From: Malaya genurostris
Lineage: Eukaryota > Arthropoda > Insecta > Diptera > Culicidae
Length of the DNA: 64,000 nt
Assembly (NCBI RefSeq): GCF_030247185.1
Contig: NC_080571.1
Span: 16,027,631-16,091,630 of the forward strand
Direction: 5' to 3'
Shown: positions 1 through 11,759 of the stretch, piece after piece
Position numbering within the stretch: the first letter of the stretch is position 1
Layout of the letters: the number at the start of each line of letters is the position of its first letter
Program-made: the position numbers and the translations under genes
Notes under the pieces: generated by a model
Database searches by the model: none
Told to the model about the DNA's origin: nothing
What the model saw: only the letters and a program-made list of their open reading frames with translations

Positions 1-224
1 AATGGTAATGATATTCATATTTCTATTCTACTTAAATTTAATATTATGTATTTCAGTATACAGAATTTATAGATGCTGTTCTATTAGGAGAGTGAGCTCT
101 TCGTATTTTCATGGACCAGTTCAAATTCCATCATAAGGATCGGTTAAGATTATAGTTCTTCTGACTTCGCTTGTGTTTACATATTTTTCACTATAATAAA
201 CAGTAACTATAGTGAACTTGTTCT

Positions 225-985
225 TACCCTTCAGTGTTGCTAGTTTTATAGGAAATTCATTAAAGTACATTGTCACTCTGACAGTGTATCATGATAATGT
301 ACCGCACGATGCAAAATGTGTCCTTGAAAATTTGTCGGAGTACTCCGTATAATAATTTGTATTTGGTTTTACCGCACTGATCCTCACAAAAAATCATCGA
401 GTGGTGTCAAATCACACGAGCGTCCATCTCTTGAAATAATGTTGTCGATGAAATGTTCTTTAAATAAGTCGATTGTTTGGGCCGCAGTATGACAAGTGAC
501 ACCATCCTGTTGAAACCACATTTCGTCTACATCCATATCTTGAAGATTTGACAACAAAAATTCATTGATCCTGGTTCAGTATAGATTTCCATTCACAGTA
601 ACGCATTTAAAGAAGTTAAGGACCGATGATTCCTCCAGCCCATAGACCGCACCAAACAGTACACTGAAGTCTTTTTTTATGCGAATTTACGTACCGCATA
701 AAAAAAACCGCATAACTCTGAAAATTCGCATAAAAAACCGCATAACTCTGAAACTTCGCATAAAAAAAACGCATAACTCTGAAAATTCGCATAACAAAAG
801 TCGCGTGAAAAAACCGCATAAAAAAGACCGCATAAAAAAAGACCTCAGTGTACATTTATCGGGATGCATCGATAATTCTTGAACGGCGTGTGGATTATCT
901 TAGCTCCAAATTCGGCCATTTTTTCTTGTTGACGTATCCATTCAACCAAAAATGCGTCAATGAAGAGAATTTTGCGCTATGAAAA
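225..985 (-). pseudogene. mariner transposase remnant, C-terminal two thirds, split by a MITE
   Basis: Read on the minus strand, 1010-897 encodes the mariner stretch around FWLNGYVNK and 660-360 encodes the C-terminal catalytic part, including VWCGLWAGG, WFQQDG and DLTPLD. The second catalytic Asp (in QQDG) and the Asp of DLTPLD are present. The N-terminal DNA-binding domain is missing, and stops and a frame change lie near the WG that normally follows DLTPLD. The family normally encodes about 345 residues with a DD34D catalytic triad and acts in the nucleus to cut and paste at TA sites. A 189-bp element (662-850) interrupts the reading. The 3' limit near 225 is approximate. It is clearly a dead copy. 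Confidence 0.85.
662..850. mobile_element. 189-bp MITE with 22-bp TIRs and TA target duplication, inserted in the mariner
   Basis: The left end 662-683 and right end 829-850 are inverted repeats of 22 bp with one mismatch (outermost bases CACTGA/GGTC type). TA flanks both ends (660-661 and 851-852). Removing the element plus one TA rejoins the mariner frame across HPDK-CTVWCG, so the boundary is supported independently. The interior is made of about 33-bp repeats built from CGCATAACTCTGAAAATTCG. It has no coding capacity of its own. TA duplication suggests mobilisation by a Tc1/mariner-type transposase; the source family is not identified. Confidence 0.8.
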
Positions 986-1169
986 ATGAACCAGTGATTA
1001 CTGACCCAACATTTTTCAACGAATCGTATGGGACATTCTCCCTCCGTGGTTGATGGGCTTGACGGTATTGCAAACATCATCAGATACGATTAATTATTGT
1101 TACAATTTAATATAAATATGTGTTATAACTTTTAGTTTAATTATTGAGTGAGGCATGAAACGATTTGAA

Positions 1170-3015
1170 TAAGATGTTGATTGCAATACGCTCCAACATC
1201 CGGGGTTGGAGAGGCCGGTAGGGCTTAACTGAGCTCTTTTTTATGTTTCATTTTCATACTACCGGCCCTTATTACCGATGTGAAGTGGAAATTAAGCGAA
1301 ATGAACGTACCCCACTCAGGTTTCACACGATAACGGAATAGTTGAATTATGAATTAAGTTCATCTTTGACGTTTATTCTGTGAGGTTGTGTCGTGCTCGT
1401 GTGGGATCTGATGGATGAGGTGATATGTGAGTGAAGTATAAGTGAAGTGGAATGCAAGAACGGTAATAAAGGCCACCGTTTCAGCTCAGGACTAACGATC
1501 GACCAATAAAAGAGATAGAAAATGGGTGACGGCACCCCTATTCATCTCAAATCCATTAGTCATTTCATATATGAAAACCATTGGTTAGAGCGAGATCTGT
1601 TGTGTCTGTTCGATAGATTGACTTCGAGAGTGAGATGAGGTTAGGAGTATTTCGCGTCGCTATAACAGCGATATCGTACATTTTCTGAACTACTTTTATG
1701 CGGTATTGCTTATCAGAGATGAAGCAAAGATTTTGTATTTGATTTCATCCCAATTCAGTTATTGAAAGTCGAGTAATCGGTAGAATAATATGGTGACTCT
1801 ATTAATGAAATGGCTATTGGCACAATGAATTTAGTTAAAATCTATTCGAATTTATCTATTAGAATTTACTATTTAATCAATGTTACAATATTTGCGTGTG
1901 AAATACATATTTGTAAATATGTATATGTATGTACACATGTGTGTATATGGATGTATATATGTGTGTACGTCAGTATGCCTTGGTGCCTGTATATATTTAT
2001 ACATGTATGTATGTATGCGTTGTATCAAACCGTATATTATGATACCTTTCGATTGTGAGTGAAATGTTGATTGCATTACGCTCCAACATCCGGGGTTGGA
2101 GAGGCCGGTAGGGCTTAACTGAGCTCTTTTTATGTTTTATTTTCATACTACCGGTTCCTATAACCAGTGTTATAGAAGTAGAAGTTAAGTGGAGTGAACG
2201 TATCCCAATTGGGTTTCACACGATGACAACAGGTGAACGGTGAATCGAGTCCATATTTGACGTTTATTGGTGGTTTGTGTACAATGGATTACTGTGGTAT
2301 GAGATAGAATATTGTAAAATAGAACGGAATAATAATGACTTAACCAATGGGCAAACCACTGATAGCTGTCAAACGATGTTCATCCAGTTTGTATTGTGAG
2401 GATGTATCGTTTGGGACCTGATGGGTGAGATGATGTGTGAGTGAAATGTAAGAGTAAGTGCATGCAAGAATGGTAATAAAGGCCACCGTTTCAGCTCAGG
2501 ACTAACGATCGATCATTAGAAGAGATAGAAATTGGATAACGGTACCTCCATTCATCTCAAATCCATTAGTCATTTCATATACGAGAACCATTAGTTATAG
2601 TGAGCTCTGTTATCTCTGTTTGATATATTAATTTCAGAAGTAACATGAAATTTTGCTTCGCTAAAACAGCAGTATTGAACCACTTCCGAACTACTGCTAT
2701 GCGTTATTGCTTCTTAGAGACGATGCAAAGACTTTGTATTTATCACAAATCAATTATTAAAAGTCGAGTGATCGCTAAAATAACATGGTGACTCTACTAA
2801 TGAGATGACTATTGGCACACTAGTTTTAGTTAGGATCTATCAGAGTAGAAATAGTAACTCAATGTTGTAATGCTTGCGTGTGAAATACATGTGGGTATGT
2901 ATGCATGCGTGTATGTGTGTGACTGTGTGTGTATGTATGTGTTTTTGTGTGTATATACAATATACATTTTACCGTGCCTTTGAGTGCGTTGTACCAAATT
3001 GGTAGTGATGCATTT
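1170..3015. repeat. two diverged tandem units of about 890 bp
   Basis: Unit 1 (about 1170-2062) and unit 2 (about 2063-3015) align over their whole length in the same order. A 65-bp GC-rich start (1172-1236 and 2064-2127) is almost identical between them, while most of the remainder is clearly diverged. Shared landmarks are the inverted words CCGGTAG/CTACCGG, a block AAAGGCCACCGTTTCAGCTC (1469 and 2479), and a TGTA-rich microsatellite at the end of each unit (1900-2010, 2885-2960). No convincing ORF is present. It could be a local satellite, an unrecognised repeat, or a duplicated non-coding RNA locus. Confidence 0.75.
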
Positions 3016-3019
3016 CGAT

Positions 3020-4231
3020 TGTGGGTCAGGAATCAGGAATCAGAACAAATTGGCTCAAATGGCACGTTCCCCTTGATATTTGGAGATTTGTGCCTTGCCA
3101 CTGTCAAGGATCAACTGAAGACAACTAAATGTGAACATGCTGTAGCAATACTTATGGGATACTTATGGGACCCAAGGGTCAATATAATTTAAATAAAAAT
3201 GCATGTTCTCAGTTTTTTTCCCGTCAAACTATCATGACCGGCCGTACAAAGATGTCATTAAAAAAACACTAATCCTTTCTTGTCTCTCTTTTTGTTTTTT
3301 TTTCGGAAATGGATGACTGAGCATAACCAAGAATAAAGAATAAGATACTCAAGAAAAGCAGGAACAAAGGTGATAAATGTGGAGCTGAAAAATTGGAAAA
3401 TAATTTAATTAACACTCTTAGGAAATCTTAGATACAAAATGGAACATCGGTAAGAATAAAAAGACCATTGCATACAACTAACTTTTACATTTCAGGGAAT
3501 AAAATAACATCAGCAAAAGTACGGAATGGAAATAAAATAGAAGGACAACAAAAGACTTTCGTAAGTGTCAATTGAATAGAACACTGGAATTAAGGTAAAA
3601 CAGAACATAAACTATGACCAAAGGTAAGAAAACCAACATGAATAAATAATAGAAACTGTTGGGTAATAATATAATTTCCTCATATTGAAAGAGGCGTTTA
3701 TATGGCGCGCATGCGCTAATTCGGCCTGATACAAATTAACGGGGAGGGCAATACATTTTGGACAGGGCTTTAAAAAGCTGATTGGAACCCTTTCCCCACC
3801 AAAATGTAATATAAGGAAACTATAAGGAATCGTATGGGACATTGTAATCTTGAGTTTATCTTTGGTAAAACGCTGCTGGGGTTACCAGTTTTTCCTATTA
3901 TAATTTCCAGATTTAAATTTTGAAACTGACGTAATTATGCATCTAGAACTGGAATTGTATGTATTTATTTACTTATTCTGCAGTAATGTTATGAAGTTTT
4001 CACTTGAAATTAAACTTAGCTCAGTTTTGATCTCAACTGCTGTCGAATATACGGATTTAGCAGTAACGGAATTGGAACTGAATTGGCTTCGGTTCCAACA
4101 TAAAAATGACATTTAGTTGTTATACACCATCTACGGAGTCAAGCCTTGCATTACATCATTTAAAACTAGCATTCAAATTCATTCCTACCGAAATTTTAAT
4201 GCCTGTTTTTTTCTATCTATCCTTACTGTAG
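3020..4231. other. no gene recognised; probably intronic sequence upstream of the zinc-finger exon
   Basis: AT-rich sequence without an ORF showing coding character. It ends in a pyrimidine-rich tract and an AG at 4230-4231, a good 3' splice site for the following exon. The donor and upstream exons are not visible. Confidence 0.5.
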
Positions 4232-4498
4232 AACTACCAACTCAAACGCCACATGGAAATCCACGACAGCACCTACTACATGTGTCCGTACTGTGACCGA
4301 TCGCCGCTGAAGGCAAAAACGTCGGTACGTAAACATCTCAACACGATCCATCCGGAACGGGCACCTCCGAAGGAGGAGATGAACAAATTTATCTCCACGC
4401 TGGTGGTGAAAGACGAGGAAATATTACGAGAGTTGTACGCTAAAAACGAGCGAAAGATCAGAAACAAGTGTGCCAAGTTGCAAGCAAAGCAGCTTCAA

Positions 4499-4532
<34 letters not shown>

Positions 4533-5293
4533 AACAAAATCAACACACTGTTTTGGAAAATTGTGTCACGATGGTTGAACAGCAATCACGCGTAATGCAA
4601 CAGGACACGGGCACCGAGATGACACACAGAGTCACACCGGATGAGATGCTGAACAGCTACCAGAATGAGCAGCGTAGTAGCGAGCGAGAAGGAGGAAGTG
4701 AAGAACGAAAGAGCAGTACAAATGGTAGCAATGAGATTAGGAATGACGAGAGCAATGGCTTGAAACGAAAGCCAATCGACTGTGCCAATGCTGTAGGAGC
4801 AACTGAACGGCGAATCAATGCAGGAGACGAAGGTAAGAAAATACGGCTTGTGGATGCGCATGGACAGGAAGTGCGTTACGTCACAGCATCTGCGGCCAGC
4901 AATGGAGCATTAAAGTACATGAGGAAGAAATCGATTGGTGTGGGTGAGGGAAGCAGTACCGGTGGCCATCCAATGCATCCACCGGGGGGCAGTGGTGGAC
5001 ACAGCAACGGGACGCACAGTTCGACAGTTGATAACCAGATGATACTGGACAATTTGTTCGATACCATTTCGATTGAAAACTACGAATTCGATGACAATAC
5101 ATCGATCCAGTCGTACAATCTGATCGAAGAGCGGTTCAAAACATCGTTCGATCAGATCCAAGAGAAGCTAGACGCTGAGCTGTCGTTTGACGAGGAGCAG
5201 CTGAAATGGCAGAATAACCTAATGACGAATGATTCATCGAATGAGATCGGCGATAAGCTGCTTAACGTAGAGGAGAATATTATGCTGATATAA
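4232..5293 (+). CDS. terminal coding exon of a C2H2 zinc-finger protein with a polyglutamine tract
   Basis: An in-frame reading runs from an acceptor AG (4230-4231) to TAA at 5291-5293. The first seven codons precede the first Met and encode the helix of a zinc finger whose Cys pair must lie in the previous exon (YQLKRHMEIH, H-x3-H). A complete finger follows (CPYC then H-x4-H in HLNTIH). After it come an acidic/basic linker, a Gln run encoded by mixed CAG/CAA (about 4489-4537), a Ser/Gly/His-rich middle, and an acidic tail rich in Asp/Glu. GC content and codon use are higher than in the surroundings. This exon layout, with fingers on a separate 3' exon, is typical of insect BTB-zinc-finger transcription factors, whose alternative 3' exons encode different fingers. 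That placement is inference, and I do not recognise the orthologue. It presumably binds DNA in the nucleus. Confidence 0.85.
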
Positions 5294-6470
5294 GGGAACG
5301 AACTGACAGGAGGGAAGATGGGAAATGGGATTGCATGGATGAAGGGAGCGTTCCGGGAGACGATGATGCGCGATCGACAGAATGTGCGCGTGGTTTAGAT
5401 GTTGTTTTCGTTCGTACATTCTGCATGTTTATTTGCTGTAGCATAATTTTTTCCTCTAGCAATTAAGTGCAACACTCAAATGCTTTTCTGTTCCGTTTCC
5501 CGGCGTTTTCGTTTGTTTTTTTTTTGTTGTAGACTTATTTATTACGTATATTTATTATAGAAACTATGTGTGTGTGCATGCAAGTACGCGATAACGCGCG
5601 TACGCTCTATTGCTATTTAGGGATAACTTGTTTACCTATTGAAAACTGAAAACAAGCACAAAATGCTAAGATAAGTTATATTTATCTGCGTATATTTCAA
5701 CAAATAATTTTCATCGTTAGGTTGACAGTTTTATAACTCTATAGTGGCAGATTTTAAGCTTAGAGAATACACCCATTAGGGACAAAATTGAGGCACAAGT
5801 TCAGTAACTATTGAAGCTACCGTTAACGATTTCGAATAGCATGAATATTTTTTAACAAAAGCAGCGGGATCTGCAGAGACTTCCTACATGTGTTTGACGA
5901 TTAAATATGTTGCTAGTCATTTGATTGATTTTCATTGGTGATCCGCTGCAATGAATGCAATCGCTGGAATGGAGGAAGGCGTTGAGTTCAGAAGATTTGT
6001 GGAGGCGCATGGTTGTTTATTTTTTTTGTTGTTGATCACGTTCATATGTATCGTAGTGTTCTGTCGCATTTTGGTTATTATATGATAAAAAATTTCACGA
6101 ATTTTTAGAATTAGAATCGAAAAATCTTCGTACGTAGAGACTCGTTTTTTAGAACTCACAACTTAGCTCACTGGGAAAAATAATTGAGACCTCACATTTT
6201 TATGAGTCATGGACTAAGTAGAGTACTTTAAGATAGGATTTGGACACTTTTTTGTCAAATGCTGATCCCGTAAAAGATCGTGACACAACGTTGAATCGAT
6301 ACGGCTCAACATCTAACCAATCGATCAAAACTGGCTTAGGTCCAATGTTGAACGGCTCGGAAACAATTTTTTCGAATGTCTAACAGGGGCTTTAGCTTAG
6401 TTTAGTTTGTTTAATCCGTACACATAATACAAATCCTCGTTGTTGTGACGGAGAATAAATTGCAAACTGG
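5294..6470. other. probable 3' UTR and downstream sequence, no gene seen
   Basis: AT-rich sequence following the zinc-finger stop. No clear coding region is visible. No single canonical poly(A) signal can be assigned with confidence. Confidence 0.4.
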
Positions 6471-6635
6471 TTGAAAGTTTGAACCGTGATTCCTCCCCAA
6501 TGTGATATAAACAGGTGGGGCAGACCACATGGCATGCTTGCGTTGGTAACCAAAAATTTGTAAATAGTTCGGTATGACGACATACATTAAAAATAAACTT
6601 GCCCGAACGATGTGACGACAGCAAGCACGTGGTTT

Positions 6636-7490
<855 letters not shown>

Positions 7491-7519
7491 TCATTACACC
7501 ACTAGGTGGATTAAAACAG

Positions 7520-8380
7520 GTTTTTAGTTTTACTTGGCTTGCTGAAGCAAAGTCATTTTCACTAACAGAAAAGAGTTGTGTTTGCCCCACCTGTTTCTAC
7601 CACATTGATTCCTCCCCACTTGTCGCACATAAAGATCTGTTTAAATTTTTATTCGGTGTTTTGTTCAAAACCGGCACAGTTCCGTGCACGGACGCAAATA
7701 TTCTTCCAAACGATTCAATGCGTGTATTCACATTTGTCCGGTACCGTTTCGTATCGGCATTAAGCCGTACAAGGCTCGACAATAATGTGTCAGAAATCTG
7801 TGTAAATTTTAAATTTGCTGTACGGTGGAAATAAGGAACTCACCACTGCCACCTTTTTGACTGTTCGTCTCGATCTTTCAAAACGTTTCGGAACGATAAA
7901 GTTCTCATGCCTTTTACCCCAGATAACAAATAACAAAGGTTTTTGAATTAGCCTGGCGAACACTTGCAGATGTCGCCACGATCGACACTATTTTGGGTGC
8001 CACATTTACAGCCGAATCAAAATTCAACTGAATCGACATTAACAAGAAAATTTGAACGACCATAACTCTGACTAATGCTCCCATAAAAAAACAAATAGTG
8101 CCTGCCAAAAATATCTGGCGACATTTGGTCAGAATTCCGGCTAGAGCTTGGTAATAATGCAATTCACGTAACGGTTATCATCGGTTCTGGATTCTTGCCA
8201 TACAAGACTACAAACAATCGAGTTAAGAAATACTAAATCTATCCCACATTGTCTCCAGAGATTCCACCAGCCAAATTCACAAAATTTCTTTAAATTCAAG
8301 AAGAAATTCTTTGATATTTGAGAAAGAAAAAAGAAATCAAAATCTCTTCAACGATTTATTTTAGTCTTGTCTTGTCAAAA
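7520..8380. other. no gene recognised
   Basis: Mixed AT-rich sequence. The first 100 bp is the inverted partner of the flank at 6490-6530. I see nothing else to annotate. Confidence 0.4.
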
Positions 8381-8384
8381 TGAA

Positions 8385-8517
8385 CTATGAAATGAAAACT
8401 GCGGAAAAGCTATCGGAAGACAGGACTCGAACCTGAAGCTTATTTCATCCGGGGAAATCGTTTTTCCAATTAAACTACCCTGCATGTGAAACACACGTAG
8501 AAACAGCCTGAATAAAT
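8385..8517 (-). mobile_element. tRNA-headed SINE copy (left arm of a head-to-head pair)
   Basis: On the minus strand the sequence reads through an A-box-like TAGTTTAATTGG and an intact B box, GGTTCGAGTCC (near 8421-8431), spaced as in a tRNA. Upstream of the A box lies a word containing GTGTTTCACATG. The pair of boxes would form an internal Pol III promoter. A related copy lies inverted at 8640-8745. Confidence 0.6.
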
Positions 8518-8639
8518 AGAAGAATGCGAATGAAATGAGACTTGCGATGTGTAGTGATTGCTTGCGGAGGGCTTGAGTTTGATTATAATTGAACTGTGTG
8601 GCGCCCGAGCACAGCGAAGCATACTCGGTTCTTCGGTTC

Positions 8640-8745
8640 AATTAGGTTGTTTCTTCATGTGTTTCACATGTTGGGTAGTTTAGTTGGCAAAACGATTTCG
8701 CCGGGTAGGATCCAACTACGGGCCTGAATTAAATGCATCAAGACT
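8640..8745 (+). mobile_element. diverged tRNA-headed SINE copy (right arm of a head-to-head pair)
   Basis: It carries the same leader (GTGTTTCACATG) and A box (TAGTTTAGTTGG) as the 8385-8517 copy but on the opposite strand. The B box has decayed. The two arms with a ~120-bp spacer could form a hairpin transcript. Confidence 0.5.
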
Positions 8746-8789
8746 ATCCAGTGTAGCAGTATGCAGTATTTATTGGAAAAAAGGTACAC

Positions 8790-11400
8790 CCACTTCTCAC
8801 TGGCAGTGTTCTCAGTATCTCCGTACAGTGGAAAATCTAGGACGTCTTCATGTATGCTACGGGTTTGAGTAGCTTTTTTTTCGCATTTCTTAGTTGTATT
8901 CGCATACCGGATGTCAACTTTGAAAAGCTTTTGCGAAAGCCCAAATGTTTGGCGAATGTACGATTTCTCTCCGTTTCCTGGCCTACCCAAAACTAGGCAA
9001 ATTTATCTCAGTTAGGTACATTTACCGAAGCCGCACTAGGTTATTGTTCTTGCGCCCGGCTAACGGCTAAGTGTGCAAACTTTATCTGTATTGCTTTTAT
9101 TGGGGATCATAGGATATATTGTTTTTTTTTTTTATCTAGAGGAAACTATCCAAGCCATCCAGCATGAAGCCACATTTTCTCTTTGATTGCAATCAATTTT
9201 ATCTCTTTTTTGTCGATTTTTTGAAATAACACGAACAACAAAAAAAATTTAGGTTGAAAATAAGGTCTACTATCGCCTCCTATCTAGAGTAACATTGATT
9301 TATCAGTCACCATGTATATGTATCCGAAAAATTAGAGGTTTCAGTTCAACAAATTCTATATAAAAATATTTTCATTCCAAATTTGGAAGATATTCCAAAA
9401 AAGATGAAATTCTAGATCGGAAAAGAAGTAGAAGAATCAAGAAACGTAATGTTAGTTCAGTTCGCTTTTTATCACTTAATTGGGACGGATTTCCCAATTG
9501 TTTGGGTTGGCGACGAAATTCATTCGGAACCGTTTGTTGCACCGGAGTTTGTATTGATTTGGAATTCATACTGAATCTCAAGTGAAATGTTTTCGTTCAT
9601 TCGGAATTTCCACCTCGGAACCATCGCTGTCCCGATAACAATTTTATTTGGAGGAAAAAGATAATGAATTTGGCTTTCCAACATTTCAAATCATACAAAT
9701 CAGCTCTTATATCTGATGCTACAGTCGTATCTGAGTACTAGTCTTACCGTATTTTTCTCACATTGTTTGGAGTGTACATAACTAACTATGGATCTAATTA
9801 CCGGAAACCCAACGCGGTGTTAGATATGCACATTGTTTTGTCGATGTGGGTTGGTTCTTTCGCTAACAACAATGTTTCAGTCAATGAGTGATTATTAGTG
9901 GACTTATGACCCTCGAACGAATCAAAATTAAATTTTGTTCAAACCATCTTGCTTTCAAGTCTTTCAGCATGGCTCGACATAAAATCCTAAAAAGTTTAAA
10001 GTTTCACAACCAGGCATGGCAAAAACACGGATCCGTTCGGCACGGTACTCCCCTTCACTCGTGAACACACCACCGAAAGTATTGAATGCAACGCTTCGTG
10101 CCCGTGTTGAAAAAAGTACGGGTGTGTAATGTCAGAGACATAACTGGATGTCGTGAATACGAATAAAACTGACACAATTTCTTTACACTTTCGAATTCGA
10201 ATTGATAGTTGATTGATTGTGTGAATTGCGAAACTTTCCCCCTTTTCACTACTAAAATTTTCAACGATTTTTGACGTCGATTATCTCATTTCGGATTTGC
10301 ATATTTCATTGAAAGAAACTATCAAGGTGCTGTACAGGATTCATTTCTGCCTTTTAGAAGGACCAAATTGTGGAATTCTCTACGATATTTAGCATAGTTC
10401 GGAACATTTATCTCGAACGATTTTCGCACAGCGAAAAGTGCACGAAGCAAATCAAATTATTTTCGATTTTTACTAAACTGATGATTTCTACCTTCGATTT
10501 GCAAAGAAGTAATCTTAATAGTTCTTTAGATAACATTTAGAGCCATTAGAACGGCTAATTTTATATAATGCTGTCCACTTTTCGTTTCTTGTTTTCTTTC
10601 TCTCCGATGCAAAGCACCAGCAGCTGATACAATCGTTCTTGCTTGAATTGAAACTAGCTTTGCGTACAAAAAGACACATCCGCTCGCAGTGCCAAATGAT
10701 GCGAAACTGGTTTAATGCGTCTTTTCGCCTTGACGACCGGTAGGCAAATGAGAACTACGACCTGAGCGTTTAAGATTTTTAACCACGCAGAAAATACGCT
10801 CTCAGATGCCGCTGTTGGAATGCGTCTTCTCGTCCCGACGTCTGCTTCCATCCAACGCACAAGAAGAAATGATCGATTTTCGACCACGGTTCCCCTTTTA
10901 TAACGTTTAGTTGAAGATATGTGCCTGACTACCTCAAAATCGTCATCCTTGCGCGAAAAACCCAAGCAAAAGTAAAGAGTTTTCCGCGTTGTTTTAAAAT
11001 TTTCTGAAAACTTAATTTTTGAGTTGTTTGTGGTTATCTCACACAGTTCAAAATATTATCCTAAATTTCTGATCATATTTTTGATGAAATAGTAAAAGAA
11101 TTATGTTGCTGCCATTAATACAAGTCGAGATATTCACGATTAAGTTCTGCCCATTCTTCCAAATGACTAATTTTGAAAAGGCACCCCATAGTAAAGTAAG
11201 TCGTATTCACGACAAAACAAGCACCGAACGCAGTAGAAAAAGCACCCGTAGCGGTGGTCGTGTAATTGCCAAACACTGGTGCTTAGATTTTCGGGCAGCA
11301 CTGAAATCGAGTGTTCCTGACTTCGGCTAACACCGAAGCCGAGTGTTTCCGATTTTGCCATATACGTTGCTTGTACTATAACAAACGGTTTTGAGAATTT
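8790..11400. other. no gene recognised
   Basis: AT-rich non-coding sequence. Two weakly similar blocks (10698-10750 and 10812-10860) share AATGCGTCTT and GACG words and may be an old repeat. No protein family is recognisable. Confidence 0.4.
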
Positions 11401-11419
11401 TACTCCTTTCTACAATGCC

Positions 11420-11745
11420 ACGTACTGAAATTGAAATTGTTCCACTTACTTCCTGTAATTCCGGATCCGGATGAAATTCGCAGGAATTTTTCATGAAACT
11501 ATAAAACCTTTCATTTCGAAAAGATCGGTCCAGCCAACTCTGAGAAAATCGAGCTCATATTTTTTTTTCATTTCATTGCCCACCACTCTGTAACTCGGGA
11601 ATCGGAAGGTGGATCTAGATGAAATTCAATAGCAGGACTAAGGGACTGAACCACTGATCAATGCCAACTAAGATTGTGAAAATCGGTTCAGTCATCTCCG
11701 AGCAAAGTGAGTGCACATTTCAGTCATTCAGCCAATTGAGTGCAC
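11420..11745 (-). repeat. inverted relic of the dispersed MITE-like repeat
   Basis: The reverse complement matches the interior of the 6636-7490 element: the CCGGATCCGGATGAAATTC box, the ACCTTTCATTTC box, and two diverged copies of ATCGGTYCAGYCA...CTCYGAG (about 11525 and 11690). TIRs are not visible. Confidence 0.55.
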
Positions 11746-11759
11746 ATTTTTTGTCACAT

